A DNA stretch of 7,324 nucleotides. It comes from Chromatiales bacterium. Its GTDB lineage: Bacteria; Pseudomonadota; Gammaproteobacteria; SZUA-140. Made by a program: the position numbers and the translations under genes. The DNA lies in assembly GCA_031285245.1 (NCBI GenBank), contig JAITWN010000111.1:1-7324 (forward strand), written 5' to 3'. Below, in pieces: positions 1-6,370 of the stretch (positions are counted from its first letter, which is position 1; each line of letters opens with the position of its first letter). Under the pieces are notes generated by a model, which was not told where the DNA came from, searched no databases, and saw only the letters and a list, made by a program, of their open reading frames with translations.

Positions 1-38
1 TACATCGAGAGAAAAACGAAAACTCTCAGAGCTCATAC

Positions 39-116
39 ATAGGTTGGACTGCACACAGTGAAGCCCAACGTTGAAAGGCTGAATGTTAGGCGCAGCAAAG
101 CGAAGCGCCAACCTAT
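39..116. repeat. REP-like double-palindrome element, copy 1
   Basis: Four arms of one theme occur in alternating orientation: GGTTGGAC near 42-49, GCCCAAC at 63-69, GTTAGGC at 85-91 and GCGCCAACC at 105-113. The outermost arms, ATAGGTTGG (39-47) and CCAACCTAT (108-116), are exact reverse complements. The same four-arm design recurs at 3387-3479. This is the architecture of a BIME, meaning two REP-type hairpins in opposite orientation. It lies in the gene-free first 145 bases, downstream of the - strand gene that ends at 146. No transposase is visible in the window. Confidence 0.75.
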
Positions 117-134
117 AACTCGGGTGTGGTGATG

Positions 135-147
135 AGCGCAGAGCGCT
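135..147. other. Small dyad at the 3' end of the 93-aa gene
   Basis: AGCGC (135-139) and GCGCT (143-147) form a 5-bp GC-rich hairpin with a 3-nt loop that overlaps the - strand stop codon at 146-148. No T-run follows on the - strand, so it is not a convincing intrinsic terminator on its own. Apart from this dyad and the element at 39-116, I see nothing supportable in positions 1-145. Confidence 0.3.
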
Positions 148-427
148 AAACGTAGCAGTCGATCAAGCCTTGTTGGCGTGAGGCGGCGGCGAGCATGACG
201 TTATCGATATAAATGTACGCCGCGAGGCCACGTGCGAGTGGTGAGGCATATCCGCTCTCGCGTGGCGGGATGCGGCTGCCGCGTGCGCAGTCATCGTTCC
301 CACCGCCCAGCACTTCACCTTCCACCACGCGTTCGGCCATGCCGCCCTTCGTGCGCGCACGCGCCGAGGCGCCACTGGCTTGATGCCAGGGCGAGCGCCG
401 GTGCTGGTTGAGCGCGACGATGTCCAT
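146..427 (-). CDS. Small hypothetical protein, 93 aa
   Basis: I do not recognise this protein. The case for a real gene is codon use: the frame has strongly GC-biased third positions (GCC, CGC, GGC, CTC, ATC), like its neighbours. It also has a possible Shine-Dalgarno AGAGGA (443-438 on the - strand) 10 nt before the ATG at 427; a GTG at 436 is in frame but only 1 nt from that site. The product is basic and Arg-rich in the N-terminal third, has a central VVEGEVLGGG stretch, and ends in a hydrophobic AYIYIDNVMLAAA region followed by GLIDCYV. No signal peptide or clear membrane helix is visible. It starts 43 nt after the yfaZ stop on the same strand, so co-transcription is plausible. The alternative is a chance open frame or a gene remnant. 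Confidence 0.45.
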   Translation of the reverse strand: MDIVALNQHRRSPWHQASGASARARTKGGMAERVVEGEVLGGGNDDCARGSRIPPRESGYASPLARGLAAYIYIDNVMLAAASRQQGLIDCYV

Positions 428-469
428 AGCGGGCACATCCTCTAGCGATGGGGCGGATACTTTAGCTGC

Positions 470-1066
470 TTAGAAGCGGAAACGCACGCCAAAATGTCCG
501 CCGTTGTCCATGAGGCTGTTGCCGATGTTCTTCAGATCGACACTGATGCGGCGATAGCCAACGTAGATCAAGGCTTCTGGCACCACTTCATAGCCGGCAT
601 AAGCACTCACATAGCTCAGGCTTTCGGCCGGCGAGGTCGTCACCACGTTGGGGGCATAATAACCTTCGGCGCCAAGGACGAAACGCCGCGACGGCGGCAG
701 CGAATATTTGACCTGGCCGCCGATGGAGAGCGCGAACATGTTGTCGCGATCAAAACGCAGACCGAACAGCTTCAATCCCAACCCGGCTTCGAGCTCGGGC
801 ACAGTAGCCCCTGCTTCAGCAATCACCTGCGCGCCGAACATCGCCATGTAGTCGTGATCGGTGGTAAACAGCAAACCGACATCCATCTCGCGCTTGCCAA
901 ACGCACCCGCGCGGCCATCGTAAGCAAGATAGCGCACCAGCGCGGCGTCGTTGTTGAGATTGAGATCGAGCGCGCTGGGTGGAGCCGCCATCGCCGGTGC
1001 AGCGAATCCGGCGAATGAGCAGCACAGCAGGAGCGATACGAGTCGGAACGCGTGAATCCTGGTCAC
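470..1066 (-). CDS. yfaZ: YfaZ-family outer-membrane beta-barrel protein
   Basis: A 198-aa secreted protein, inferred to sit in the outer membrane. From the GTG at 1066 the N-terminus is basic (TRIHAFR), then a hydrophobic core (LVSLLLCCSFAGFAA), then an AMA-A signal-peptidase site after about residue 27. The mature part opens with LDLNLNNDAALVRYL, shows alternating amphipathic beta-strands (for example GLLFTTDHDYMAMFGAQV and the YYAPNVV segment) and ends in GVRFRF with C-terminal Phe, the usual outer-membrane assembly signal. The opening motif and strand pattern match my memory of proteobacterial YfaZ-type proteins, whose function is unknown. I chose GTG 1066 because AGGGAG lies 7 nt upstream (1079-1074); an ATG at 1111 would add 15 residues ahead of an already complete signal peptide. 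A long inverted repeat separates it from comF upstream. Confidence 0.8.
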   Translation of the reverse strand: MTRIHAFRLVSLLLCCSFAGFAAPAMAAPPSALDLNLNNDAALVRYLAYDGRAGAFGKREMDVGLLFTTDHDYMAMFGAQVIAEAGATVPELEAGLGLKLFGLRFDRDNMFALSIGGQVKYSLPPSRRFVLGAEGYYAPNVVTTSPAESLSYVSAYAGYEVVPEALIYVGYRRISVDLKNIGNSLMDNGGHFGVRFRF

Positions 1067-1121
1067 TATATTTCTCCCTGCCACAAATTTAAGAATTCCA
1101 GAAATCGCCATCTACCATACT

Positions 1122-1233
1122 CTGAAAACCCTTCGTCACTGCGAGGGGCGTTAGCCCCCTTTAGCCTCTGGAGCAATCCAGACGGCCAGGTGGATTGCTT
1201 CGGCTTTGCCTCGCAATGACGAAGGGTTTTCAG
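1122..1233. repeat. Long inverted repeat of the CGTCATTGCGAGG family, copy 1
   Basis: The arms 1122-1146 and 1209-1233 are 25 bp each and complementary except for one base (C at 1139 against the T expected). Nested inside, GAGCAATCCA (1171-1180) pairs with TGGATTGCTTC (1191-1201). The core CGTCA(C/T)TGCGAGG recurs at 6375-6436, and CGTCATTG recurs at the window's right edge. It lies 55 nt past the comF stop and 56 nt before the yfaZ start, so on the - strand it could attenuate or end comF transcription. It resembles a MITE or REP-type dispersed element; no encoded protein is apparent. Confidence 0.75.
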
Positions 1234-1288
1234 CCTTCCCTATCAATATACCGGAGGCGATACGAGGGTCGGCGCAGCGTATGGCGAT

Positions 1289-2092
1289 TCAAACGCGTGA
1301 CAGGGTAGCACGCGCGCAGATCCATATCGATACATGCCGTGCACCTGCTCGCCTGAGCAAATGGGCCAGCGCACCGGCGGTGCTGCCGGTGGTGAACACA
1401 TCATCGATGATGGCGATCGATGCGCCCTGCAAAGATATTGGCAAAGAGGATGGCGACATTGCTGTCAACGCGAAAGCGCCGCGGATATTGGCACGCCGCG
1501 CGCCGGCGCCGAGCCCGGATTGCTCCGGCGTCGGCCGGATGCGTTCGCAGAGCGAGGTATCGATGGGCACAGCGAGTGCCCGGGACAACGGACGCGCCAG
1601 TTGCAACGCCTGATTGTAGCCGCGCTCCGCCAGACGGCGCCGATGCAGCGGTACCGGAAGGATGATTTCAGGCCGGATGATCTGCGCTTGAACGGTCTTC
1701 GGTGGAGCAAGCTGTGACTGCTCAGCAAGGCGACGCATGATCTCGCGCGCCATCAGCTCACCGAGCGTGCGTGCCCAGGCAAGTTCACCGCGAAACTTCA
1801 GACGCTGCACCATGAAATCGATCGGCGGCGCGTAGCTGAAGACGGCGAGCGCCGCATCCTGCGGTGGTGGCCGCCGCAAGCACATACCGCATACCAAACC
1901 GTCAGCGCCTGGCGGCAGAGGCAATGCGCAGCGCGCGCATGCTTCGCGCTGCCAGGGCAGATCGCCATGACACCCACGGCACAAGCCGAATTCCTCACTC
2001 TCATTACCACACAGCAGACAGGGTGGTTGGCGCACACGAAGCGCCAGCCGGGCTGCGGATAAAAGCCCGTCATTTACTTTGTGTATCGTCAT
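1289..2092 (-). CDS. comF: ComF-family phosphoribosyltransferase-like protein (GntX-like)
   Basis: A 267-aa protein of the ComF/GntX family, linked to DNA uptake and use in competent bacteria; its exact biochemical activity is unsettled. The N-terminal zinc-ribbon-like part has four CxxC pairs: C25/C28, C38/C41, C52/C55 and C68/C71. Family landmarks follow: LKFRGE (residues 98-103), PVPLHRRRLAERGYNQA (146-162) and the PRPP-binding loop IAIIDDVFTTGST (226-238) with its paired Asp. Length is slightly above the typical 220-250 aa. The ATG at 2092 has no strong Shine-Dalgarno, so the start is moderately sure. It diverges from bioB and its start overlaps the -35 box of the proposed bioB promoter. 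ComF homologues beside biotin genes are common in proteobacteria (gntX near bioH in E. coli). Confidence 0.93.
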   Translation of the reverse strand: MTIHKVNDGLLSAARLALRVRQPPCLLCGNESEEFGLCRGCHGDLPWQREACARCALPLPPGADGLVCGMCLRRPPPQDAALAVFSYAPPIDFMVQRLKFRGELAWARTLGELMAREIMRRLAEQSQLAPPKTVQAQIIRPEIILPVPLHRRRLAERGYNQALQLARPLSRALAVPIDTSLCERIRPTPEQSGLGAGARRANIRGAFALTAMSPSSLPISLQGASIAIIDDVFTTGSTAGALAHLLRRAGARHVSIWICARATLSRV

Positions 2093-2095
2093 GAG

Positions 2096-2124
2096 TTGAC
2101 AGCCGGCACGGGGATTCGCATAGT
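2096..2124 (+). promoter_or_regulatory. Candidate sigma70 promoter of bioB
   Basis: A perfect -35 hexamer TTGACA (2096-2101) is followed after 17 nt by CATAGT (2119-2124), which matches 4 of 6 bases of TATAAT. A start near 2131 is predicted, giving a leader of about 85 nt before bioB. The -35 box overlaps the comF start codon region on the other strand, so the two genes may influence each other's expression. Confidence 0.5.
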
Positions 2125-2125
2125 C

Positions 2126-2160
2126 GCTACCGTTCAGATCGAACCGTCGCTCACGGTAGC
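2126..2160. promoter_or_regulatory. 8-bp dyad in the bioB leader (possible operator or hairpin)
   Basis: GCTACCGT (2126-2133) and ACGGTAGC (2153-2160) are exact reverse complements separated by 19 nt, placed just at and after the predicted bioB transcription start. It does not look like the BirA operator I know (TTGTAAACC-type arms) or the BioR site (TTATA-type arms). It may be an operator for an unknown regulator or a leader hairpin. A weaker pairing of TGCCCTTA (2163-2170) with TAAGGCA (2197-2203) lies just before the bioB ribosome-binding site. Confidence 0.35.
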
Positions 2161-2215
2161 AATGCCCTTAAGCGACTGGTATCGATGGCACTCTGATAAG
2201 GCACAAGGAAAAATG

Positions 2216-3244
2216 ATGAGAGATGACACCTACGCACGCTTAGATGCGATCACCCAGCGCGTGCTCGCTGGTGGCGAAACCAGTGCCGAAGAAGGCCGTT
2301 GGCTGATCCGCCTCGAAGACGGTTATCTATCCTGGCTGATGGCGGGCGCTGATCGCATCCGTCGTCACTTTCGCGGCGAAGAGATCGAAGTCTGCGCAAT
2401 TTCGAACGTGCGCTCCGGCAATTGCTCGGAGAACTGCGGCTTCTGCTCCCAGAGCGCGCATCACAAAAAAGCCACTGCGCCGCGCTATGACTACATCCCC
2501 GCTGAAACGCTCGCCGAGCAAGCACGCCGCGCGCGCAGCTGGGGCGCGAGCGATTTCGGCGTCGTCTCCAAAGGCTGGGGCGTGCGCTCCGACAAAGAGC
2601 GTCACCAGCTGAGCGAATATTTCGCGACGCTACGCGCAGAAAGTGACATCGGCCGCTGCGCGAGTCTCGGCGTGCTCGATGCGAGCTCAGCGCAGCAGCT
2701 CAAAGCGATGGGGCTTGAGAACTATCATCACAATCTCGAAACCGCCGAGAGCCATTTCCACAAGGTGTGCACGACGCACACTTATCAGGAAAACATCGAC
2801 ACCGTGCGCCATGCTGTCGAAGCGGGACTGCGTGTGTGCTCGGGCGGCATTCTCGGTATGGGCGAAAGTCTAGACCAGCGCATCGAACTCGCGCTCACGT
2901 TGCGTGAGCTCGGCGTGGAATCCGTGCCGCTCAATTTTCTCTCGCCGCAGGAAGGCACGCCCTTCGCCGGCATGGCAACGATGTCGCCGCGCGAGATTCT
3001 GAACAATATCGCCGTCTTTCGTTATCTGTTGCCGCGCGCCGAGATTCGCATCGCCGGCGGACGCCAGTTTCTGCGCGATCTGCAATCCATGATCTTCATG
3101 GCAGGCGCATCTGGCATCATGATCGGCGATTACCTCACCACGCGCGGCCGGCGCGTCGAAGACGATCTGCAAATGCTGCAAGACCTCGGCCTCAACGCCC
3201 GCGAAGACACTCAGCACCGCCGCGCTGCTCTGCCTGCTGCTTGA
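2216..3244 (+). CDS. bioB: Biotin synthase, radical SAM, with non-classical cysteine set
   Basis: A 342-aa radical-SAM enzyme that converts dethiobiotin to biotin by sulfur insertion, the last pathway step. The radical-SAM motif is CSENCGFC (C70, C74, C77). Other BioB landmarks are NYHHNLETAESHF (from 170), RVCSGGILGMGE (from 206), SVPLNFL (from 236), RIAGGR (278-283) and FMAGASGIMIGDYLTT (294-309). The E. coli position of the auxiliary-cluster ligand Cys97 is Gly115 here (DFGVVSKG), while equivalents of Cys128 (C148) and Cys188 (C208) are kept. Extra cysteines sit at C60 (EVCAISN) and C185 (KVCTTHTY). This resembles BioB sequences I associate with anaerobes rather than the E. coli form. Start: AAGGAA (2205-2210) is 5 nt before ATG 2216 and only 2 nt before ATG 2213; longer in-frame starts (2162, 2081) lack support. 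Confidence 0.95.
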   Translation: MRDDTYARLDAITQRVLAGGETSAEEGRWLIRLEDGYLSWLMAGADRIRRHFRGEEIEVCAISNVRSGNCSENCGFCSQSAHHKKATAPRYDYIPAETLAEQARRARSWGASDFGVVSKGWGVRSDKERHQLSEYFATLRAESDIGRCASLGVLDASSAQQLKAMGLENYHHNLETAESHFHKVCTTHTYQENIDTVRHAVEAGLRVCSGGILGMGESLDQRIELALTLRELGVESVPLNFLSPQEGTPFAGMATMSPREILNNIAVFRYLLPRAEIRIAGGRQFLRDLQSMIFMAGASGIMIGDYLTTRGRRVEDDLQMLQDLGLNAREDTQHRRAALPAA

Positions 3245-3260
3245 GTAAGATATTGCTCCG

Positions 3261-3377
3261 CCCTCTCCCGCCCTTCGGGCACCCTCTCCCGTAAACGGGA
3301 GAGGGATTCTCTATCTCCCCTCTCCCACTTGTGGGCAGAGCGTAGCGAGGGAGGCAAAGCCGGGCGGGAGAGAGAGG
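3261..3377. repeat. Cluster of CCCTCTCCC-type palindromes
   Basis: Three hairpins stand in a row after bioB. GCCC-TTC-GGGC is at 3270-3280. A perfect 10-bp stem, CCCTCTCCCG with loop TAAA, is at 3282-3305. CCCAC-TT-GTGGG is at 3324-3335. A further GGGAGAGAGAGGG at 3365-3377 can pair with upstream CCCTCTCCC arms. The same motif family recurs at 6516-6541. No T-run follows the stems, so classical Rho-independent termination is not indicated, but the structures could protect the bioB 3' end or reduce read-through. Confidence 0.65.
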
Positions 3378-3386
3378 GTAGATTAC

Positions 3387-3479
3387 AGGTTGGGCTGAGC
3401 GTAGCGAAGCCCAACATCCCGACATGATGTCATCGGTGAGCGTATAACGTTGGGCGAAACGCAGTGAGGCCCAACCTAT
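3387..3479. repeat. REP-like double-palindrome element, copy 2
   Basis: Same four-arm design as at 39-116: GTTGGGCT (3389-3396), AGCCCAAC (3408-3415), GTTGGGC (3449-3455) and GCCCAAC (3469-3475). The outermost 9-bp arms AGGTTGGGC (3387-3395) and GCCCAACCT (3469-3477) are exact reverse complements. Together with the palindromes just upstream it fills nearly the whole bioB-bioF gap, so no clear promoter for bioF is visible there. Confidence 0.75.
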
Positions 3480-3529
3480 GACCCGCTTTGCAGAATGAAT
3501 CCAAAACCCACTACAGGACATCAACGCCG

Positions 3530-4699
3530 TTGTCGTTGAAGCTAGAAAAACGCTTGGCCGAACGGCGCGCGCAAGACTTGTGGCGTGAGCGACGTGTGCT
3601 CGATGGGCCGCAGACGGTGGAGGCCATCGTCGATGGGCGGCACTGTCTTTCTTTCTGTAGCAACGATTATCTCGGACTTGCCAGCGATGCGCGCGTCACC
3701 GCGGCGCTGCGTGATGGTGCTGCGCTTTATGGCGTTGGCAGTGGTGCATCGCATCTGGTGAATGGTCATAGTCGCGCGCACGCCGAACTCGAAGAAGCAC
3801 TCGCCGCATGGACCGGGCGCGAACGAGCGCTGCTGTTTTCCACTGGATATATGGCGAATCTTGGCGTGATCAGCGCGCTTGCAGCGCGCGGCGATCACAT
3901 CTATGCCGATCGTCTCGACCACGCTTCACTGCTCGATGGCGCGCTACTCTCTGGCGCGCGTTTGCGCCGCTATCGTCATCGTGATCACGCGCAGCTCGCC
4001 GAGTGGCTGGAACGAACGCCGGCAACAGGCGAACGTTTCATCATCAGCGATGGTGTTTTCAGCATGGATGGCGATCTTGCGCCATTACCAGAACTCACCG
4101 CACTCGCTGCGCAGCATGATGCTTGCCTCATCATCGATGACGCACACGGACTCGGCGTCATCGGGCCGAGCGGCGGTGGCACGATTGCTCATTTCGCTTG
4201 CGAACAAAAGGACGTGCCCGTTTTGATCGGTACGCTGGGAAAAGCCTTCGGCACTTTTGGCGCTTTCGTCGCTGGCGAATCTGATCTCATCGAAACTCTG
4301 ATTCAGTTCGCGCGCAGTTATATCTACACTACTGCGCTGCCACCGGCCGTTGCCCATGCAACGCTCACTGCGTTGAAGATCGCGCGTGAAGAAACCTGGC
4401 GCCGCGATCATCTCGCAGCGCTGATCGCACGCTTTCGCACCGGCGCACGCGAGCTCGATCTGTCACTGCTCGATCTACCCGCAGACAATCCAGCAACGCC
4501 CATCATTGCACTGCTAACTGGCAATGCCGAGCGCGCGCTGAAGCTTAGCAAAAATTTGCTCGAACGTGGCTTACTGGTGCCGGCAATCCGCCCCCCCACT
4601 GTTGAGCAAGGCAGCGCGCGTCTACGCATCACGCTGTCTGCAGCACATAGTGAAGCGCAGGTTGATCGTCTGCTCAACGCACTGGCGGAGCTGTGCTGA
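3530..4699 (+). CDS. bioF: 8-amino-7-oxononanoate (KAPA) synthase
   Basis: A 389-aa PLP-dependent enzyme of the alpha-oxoamine synthase family. It condenses L-alanine with pimeloyl-ACP (or -CoA) to 7-keto-8-aminopelargonate. Landmarks: FCSNDYLGL (42-50), GSGASHLVNGHS (70-81), STGYMANLG (104-112), HASLL (131-135), the IIDDAHGLGVIG strand with Asp204 and His206, the PLP lysine Lys238 in GTLGKAFGTFGAF, and AIRPPTVEQGSARLR near the end. It reads very like Pseudomonas BioF. No in-frame ATG exists before residue 108, so the start must be a rare codon. TTG 3530 gives MSLKLEKRLAERRAQDLWR, which lines up with the Pseudomonas N-terminus, with AGGA at 3515-3518 upstream. TTG 3488 would add 14 poorly conserved residues; TTG 3536 is also possible. 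It overlaps bioH by 1 nt. Confidence 0.96.
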   Translation: MSLKLEKRLAERRAQDLWRERRVLDGPQTVEAIVDGRHCLSFCSNDYLGLASDARVTAALRDGAALYGVGSGASHLVNGHSRAHAELEEALAAWTGRERALLFSTGYMANLGVISALAARGDHIYADRLDHASLLDGALLSGARLRRYRHRDHAQLAEWLERTPATGERFIISDGVFSMDGDLAPLPELTALAAQHDACLIIDDAHGLGVIGPSGGGTIAHFACEQKDVPVLIGTLGKAFGTFGAFVAGESDLIETLIQFARSYIYTTALPPAVAHATLTALKIAREETWRRDHLAALIARFRTGARELDLSLLDLPADNPATPIIALLTGNAERALKLSKNLLERGLLVPAIRPPTVEQGSARLRITLSAAHSEAQVDRLLNALAELC

Positions 4700-5463
4700 T
4701 GCTGCATCAGCATGTCAGCGGCAGTGGGCCAGCACATGTCTTTCTGCATGGATGGGGCATGCATAGCGGCGTGTGGCAGGCACTCATCGAACCACTTACG
4801 GCAACGAAACACGTCGCACTGCTCGATCTGCCTGGACACGGCCACAGCGCCATGTGCGCGGATTACTCGCTTGAAAATCTCGCCCACGCGGTCGAGCAAT
4901 CATTACCAACGACGCCCGTGACGCTGGTGGGATGGTCACTCGGCGGCATGGTCGCGCTCATGCTGGCACTCACCTCGCCCGCGCGCGTGCGCCAGCTGAT
5001 CTTGGTTGGCACATCGCCGCAATTCGTTGCTGATAACCATTGGCCGCACGCAATGAGCGCGGCTACGCTCTGCGCCTTCGCCGAGCAATTGCGCGAGAAT
5101 CACCGCGCCACGCTCGAACGCTTTCTCGCGCTGCAAGTGATGGGATGTCCTGATGGACGTCGCACGCTCACGCAATTGAAAGCAGCGCTCAGCGCTGCGC
5201 CAACACCTGATCCGCAAGCACTCACGCAGGGCCTTGCCATCTTGCGCGAACGCTCGCTGCTGTCGCAGCTTGGCGATGTGCACGTACCGGTGACGATAAT
5301 TCACGGTGAGCGCGACACCCTGGTGCCACTTGCTGGCGCAAAAGCAATGGCCGCGCGTCTGCAAAATGCGCGTCTGCATATTCTGCGCGGCGCTGGGCAT
5401 GCACCGTTTATTTCTCATGCAGAGCAGTTTCGCTCATTGCTCGAAGCAGGCTTTGATGACTGA
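4699..5463 (+). CDS. bioH: Pimeloyl-[ACP] methyl ester carboxylesterase
   Basis: A 254-aa alpha/beta-hydrolase that removes the methyl group from pimeloyl-ACP methyl ester, ending the BioC-dependent disguise and releasing pimeloyl-ACP for BioF. The triad is visible: nucleophile Ser80 in GWSLGG, Asp206 in HGERDTLVP and His234 in GAGHAPF, close to E. coli Ser82/Asp207/His235. The oxyanion-side FLHGWG motif lies at residues 15-20 and DLPGHGHS at 43-50. Length matches E. coli BioH (256 aa). The ATG at 4699 shares its A with the bioF TGA (TGATG) and has GGAG at 4687-4690, 8 nt upstream; GTG 4693 is too close to that site. Tight overlap with bioF and bioC suggests translational coupling. In E. coli bioH is unlinked to bioBFCD, whereas here it sits inside the operon. 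Confidence 0.95.
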   Translation: MLHQHVSGSGPAHVFLHGWGMHSGVWQALIEPLTATKHVALLDLPGHGHSAMCADYSLENLAHAVEQSLPTTPVTLVGWSLGGMVALMLALTSPARVRQLILVGTSPQFVADNHWPHAMSAATLCAFAEQLRENHRATLERFLALQVMGCPDGRRTLTQLKAALSAAPTPDPQALTQGLAILRERSLLSQLGDVHVPVTIIHGERDTLVPLAGAKAMAARLQNARLHILRGAGHAPFISHAEQFRSLLEAGFDD

Positions 5464-6370
5464 ACCTCGCGAATCAGACACCGAGATGGCATATCTTATT
5501 GATAAACAGCGCGTGCGCGCCGCTTTCGATCGCGCGGCGCCGGCTTATGAATCCGTCGCTGTACTGCAACGTGAAGTCGCCACACGTCTCGAAGAGCGTT
5601 TGGAGCTCATTCGATTAGAGCCGCAGACTGTGCTCGATGTCGGCGCGGGCACCGGCGAGCTGAGCGCGCGTTTGTCGAAACGCTATCCCGCTGCGCAATT
5701 GGTGCTGATTGATCTCTCCCGCGCGATGCTTGAGCAGGCACGCATGCGCGGTTCGTTTTTTGAACGCTTGCGGCGCAAACGCTTATTCGTGTGTGGCGAT
5801 GCCGAGCGTCTGCCGCTCGCGCCTGCTTGCGCGGATCTCATCGTGTCAAACCTCATGCTGCAATGGTGCAACGATCTTGAAGCGGTGCTGCAAGGCTTGC
5901 GTCGCGCGCTGCGTCCAGGCGGCCTATTGATCTTCACCACGCTTGGACCCGACACACTGCGCGAACTGCGCGCGAGCTGGCGCGCGGTCGATCTGCATGT
6001 GCACGTCAACGCCTTCATCGATATGCATGATGTCGGCGATGCGTTGCTGCGCGCGGGCTTCAGTGATCCGGTGATGGACCGCGAAGACATCGTGCTGACT
6101 TACGACAGCGTCGCGACCTTGATGCGCGAGCTGAAAACACTCGGCGCGCACAACAGCACCGGAGGAAGGCCACGCGGACTCACTGGCCCTGCGCGTCTCA
6201 AAAGCATGACGAATGCCTATGAACGTTTTCGCCAAAATGGCCGCTTGCCTGCGACCTATGAAGTCATTCATGGTCACTGCTGGGCGCCGACAACGAGCGC
6301 GAATAGCAGCGGCGGGCGCGAAGTAAAGATACCGTTATCGCAGCTCAAGGAAGGTCGGGGGAAACCCTAG
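5456..6370 (+). CDS. bioC: Malonyl-[ACP] O-methyltransferase
   Basis: A 304-aa SAM-dependent methyltransferase that methylates the free carboxyl of malonyl-ACP (or -CoA), letting fatty-acid synthesis build the pimeloyl chain. The N-terminal helix DKQRVRAAFDRAAPAYE (16-32) is typical of BioC. SAM motif I is VLDVGAGTGELS (59-70), followed by the acidic strand-2 end LVLIDLS (82-88), GDAERLPLA (114-122), SNLMLQWCNDLE (131-142) and RPGGLLIFTTLGPDTLREL (153-171). The family region VHVNAFIDMHDVGDALLRAGF lies at 182-202. The ATG at 5456 overlaps the bioH stop by 8 nt and has AGG 5 nt upstream; ATG 5486 (MAYLIDKQ) is an alternative. It is longer than the E. coli protein (251 aa), as in Pseudomonas-type BioC. 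The final residues KEGRGKP run directly into a palindromic repeat. Confidence 0.95.
   Translation: MTEPRESDTEMAYLIDKQRVRAAFDRAAPAYESVAVLQREVATRLEERLELIRLEPQTVLDVGAGTGELSARLSKRYPAAQLVLIDLSRAMLEQARMRGSFFERLRRKRLFVCGDAERLPLAPACADLIVSNLMLQWCNDLEAVLQGLRRALRPGGLLIFTTLGPDTLRELRASWRAVDLHVHVNAFIDMHDVGDALLRAGFSDPVMDREDIVLTYDSVATLMRELKTLGAHNSTGGRPRGLTGPARLKSMTNAYERFRQNGRLPATYEVIHGHCWAPTTSANSSGGREVKIPLSQLKEGRGKP

Noticed and set aside
163..438. Second - strand frame overlapping the 93-aa gene
   Set aside because: Its third-position composition is less gene-like and its Shine-Dalgarno would be too close to the start. The other frame is the better candidate.
494..1018. Open + strand frame of 174 codons
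   Set aside because: It lies antisense within the YfaZ-type gene, which has a signal peptide, barrel strands and a good ribosome-binding site. The + frame translation is His/Gln/Arg-rich with no recognisable domain.
2126..2160. BirA operator
   Set aside because: The arms GCTACCGT/ACGGTAGC do not resemble TTGTAAACC-type half-sites, and no BirA helix-turn-helix gene is in the window.
2081..2215. N-terminal extension of bioB from GTG 2081 or ATG 2162
   Set aside because: The extension overlaps the comF start and the proposed promoter and lacks a Shine-Dalgarno. The 2213/2216 ATGs sit behind AAGGAA and give a normal BioB length.
3282..3305. Intrinsic terminator after bioB
   Set aside because: The stem is strong, but no T-run follows on either strand, so I list it as a repeat only.
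3261..3479. CRISPR array
   Set aside because: The repeats are palindromes of two unrelated families with irregular spacing, without identical direct repeats or uniform spacers.
5306..5455. N-terminal extension of bioC inside bioH
   Set aside because: It would overlap 150 nt of bioH coding sequence with no BioC-like residues. ATG 5456 has a Shine-Dalgarno and the usual short overlap.
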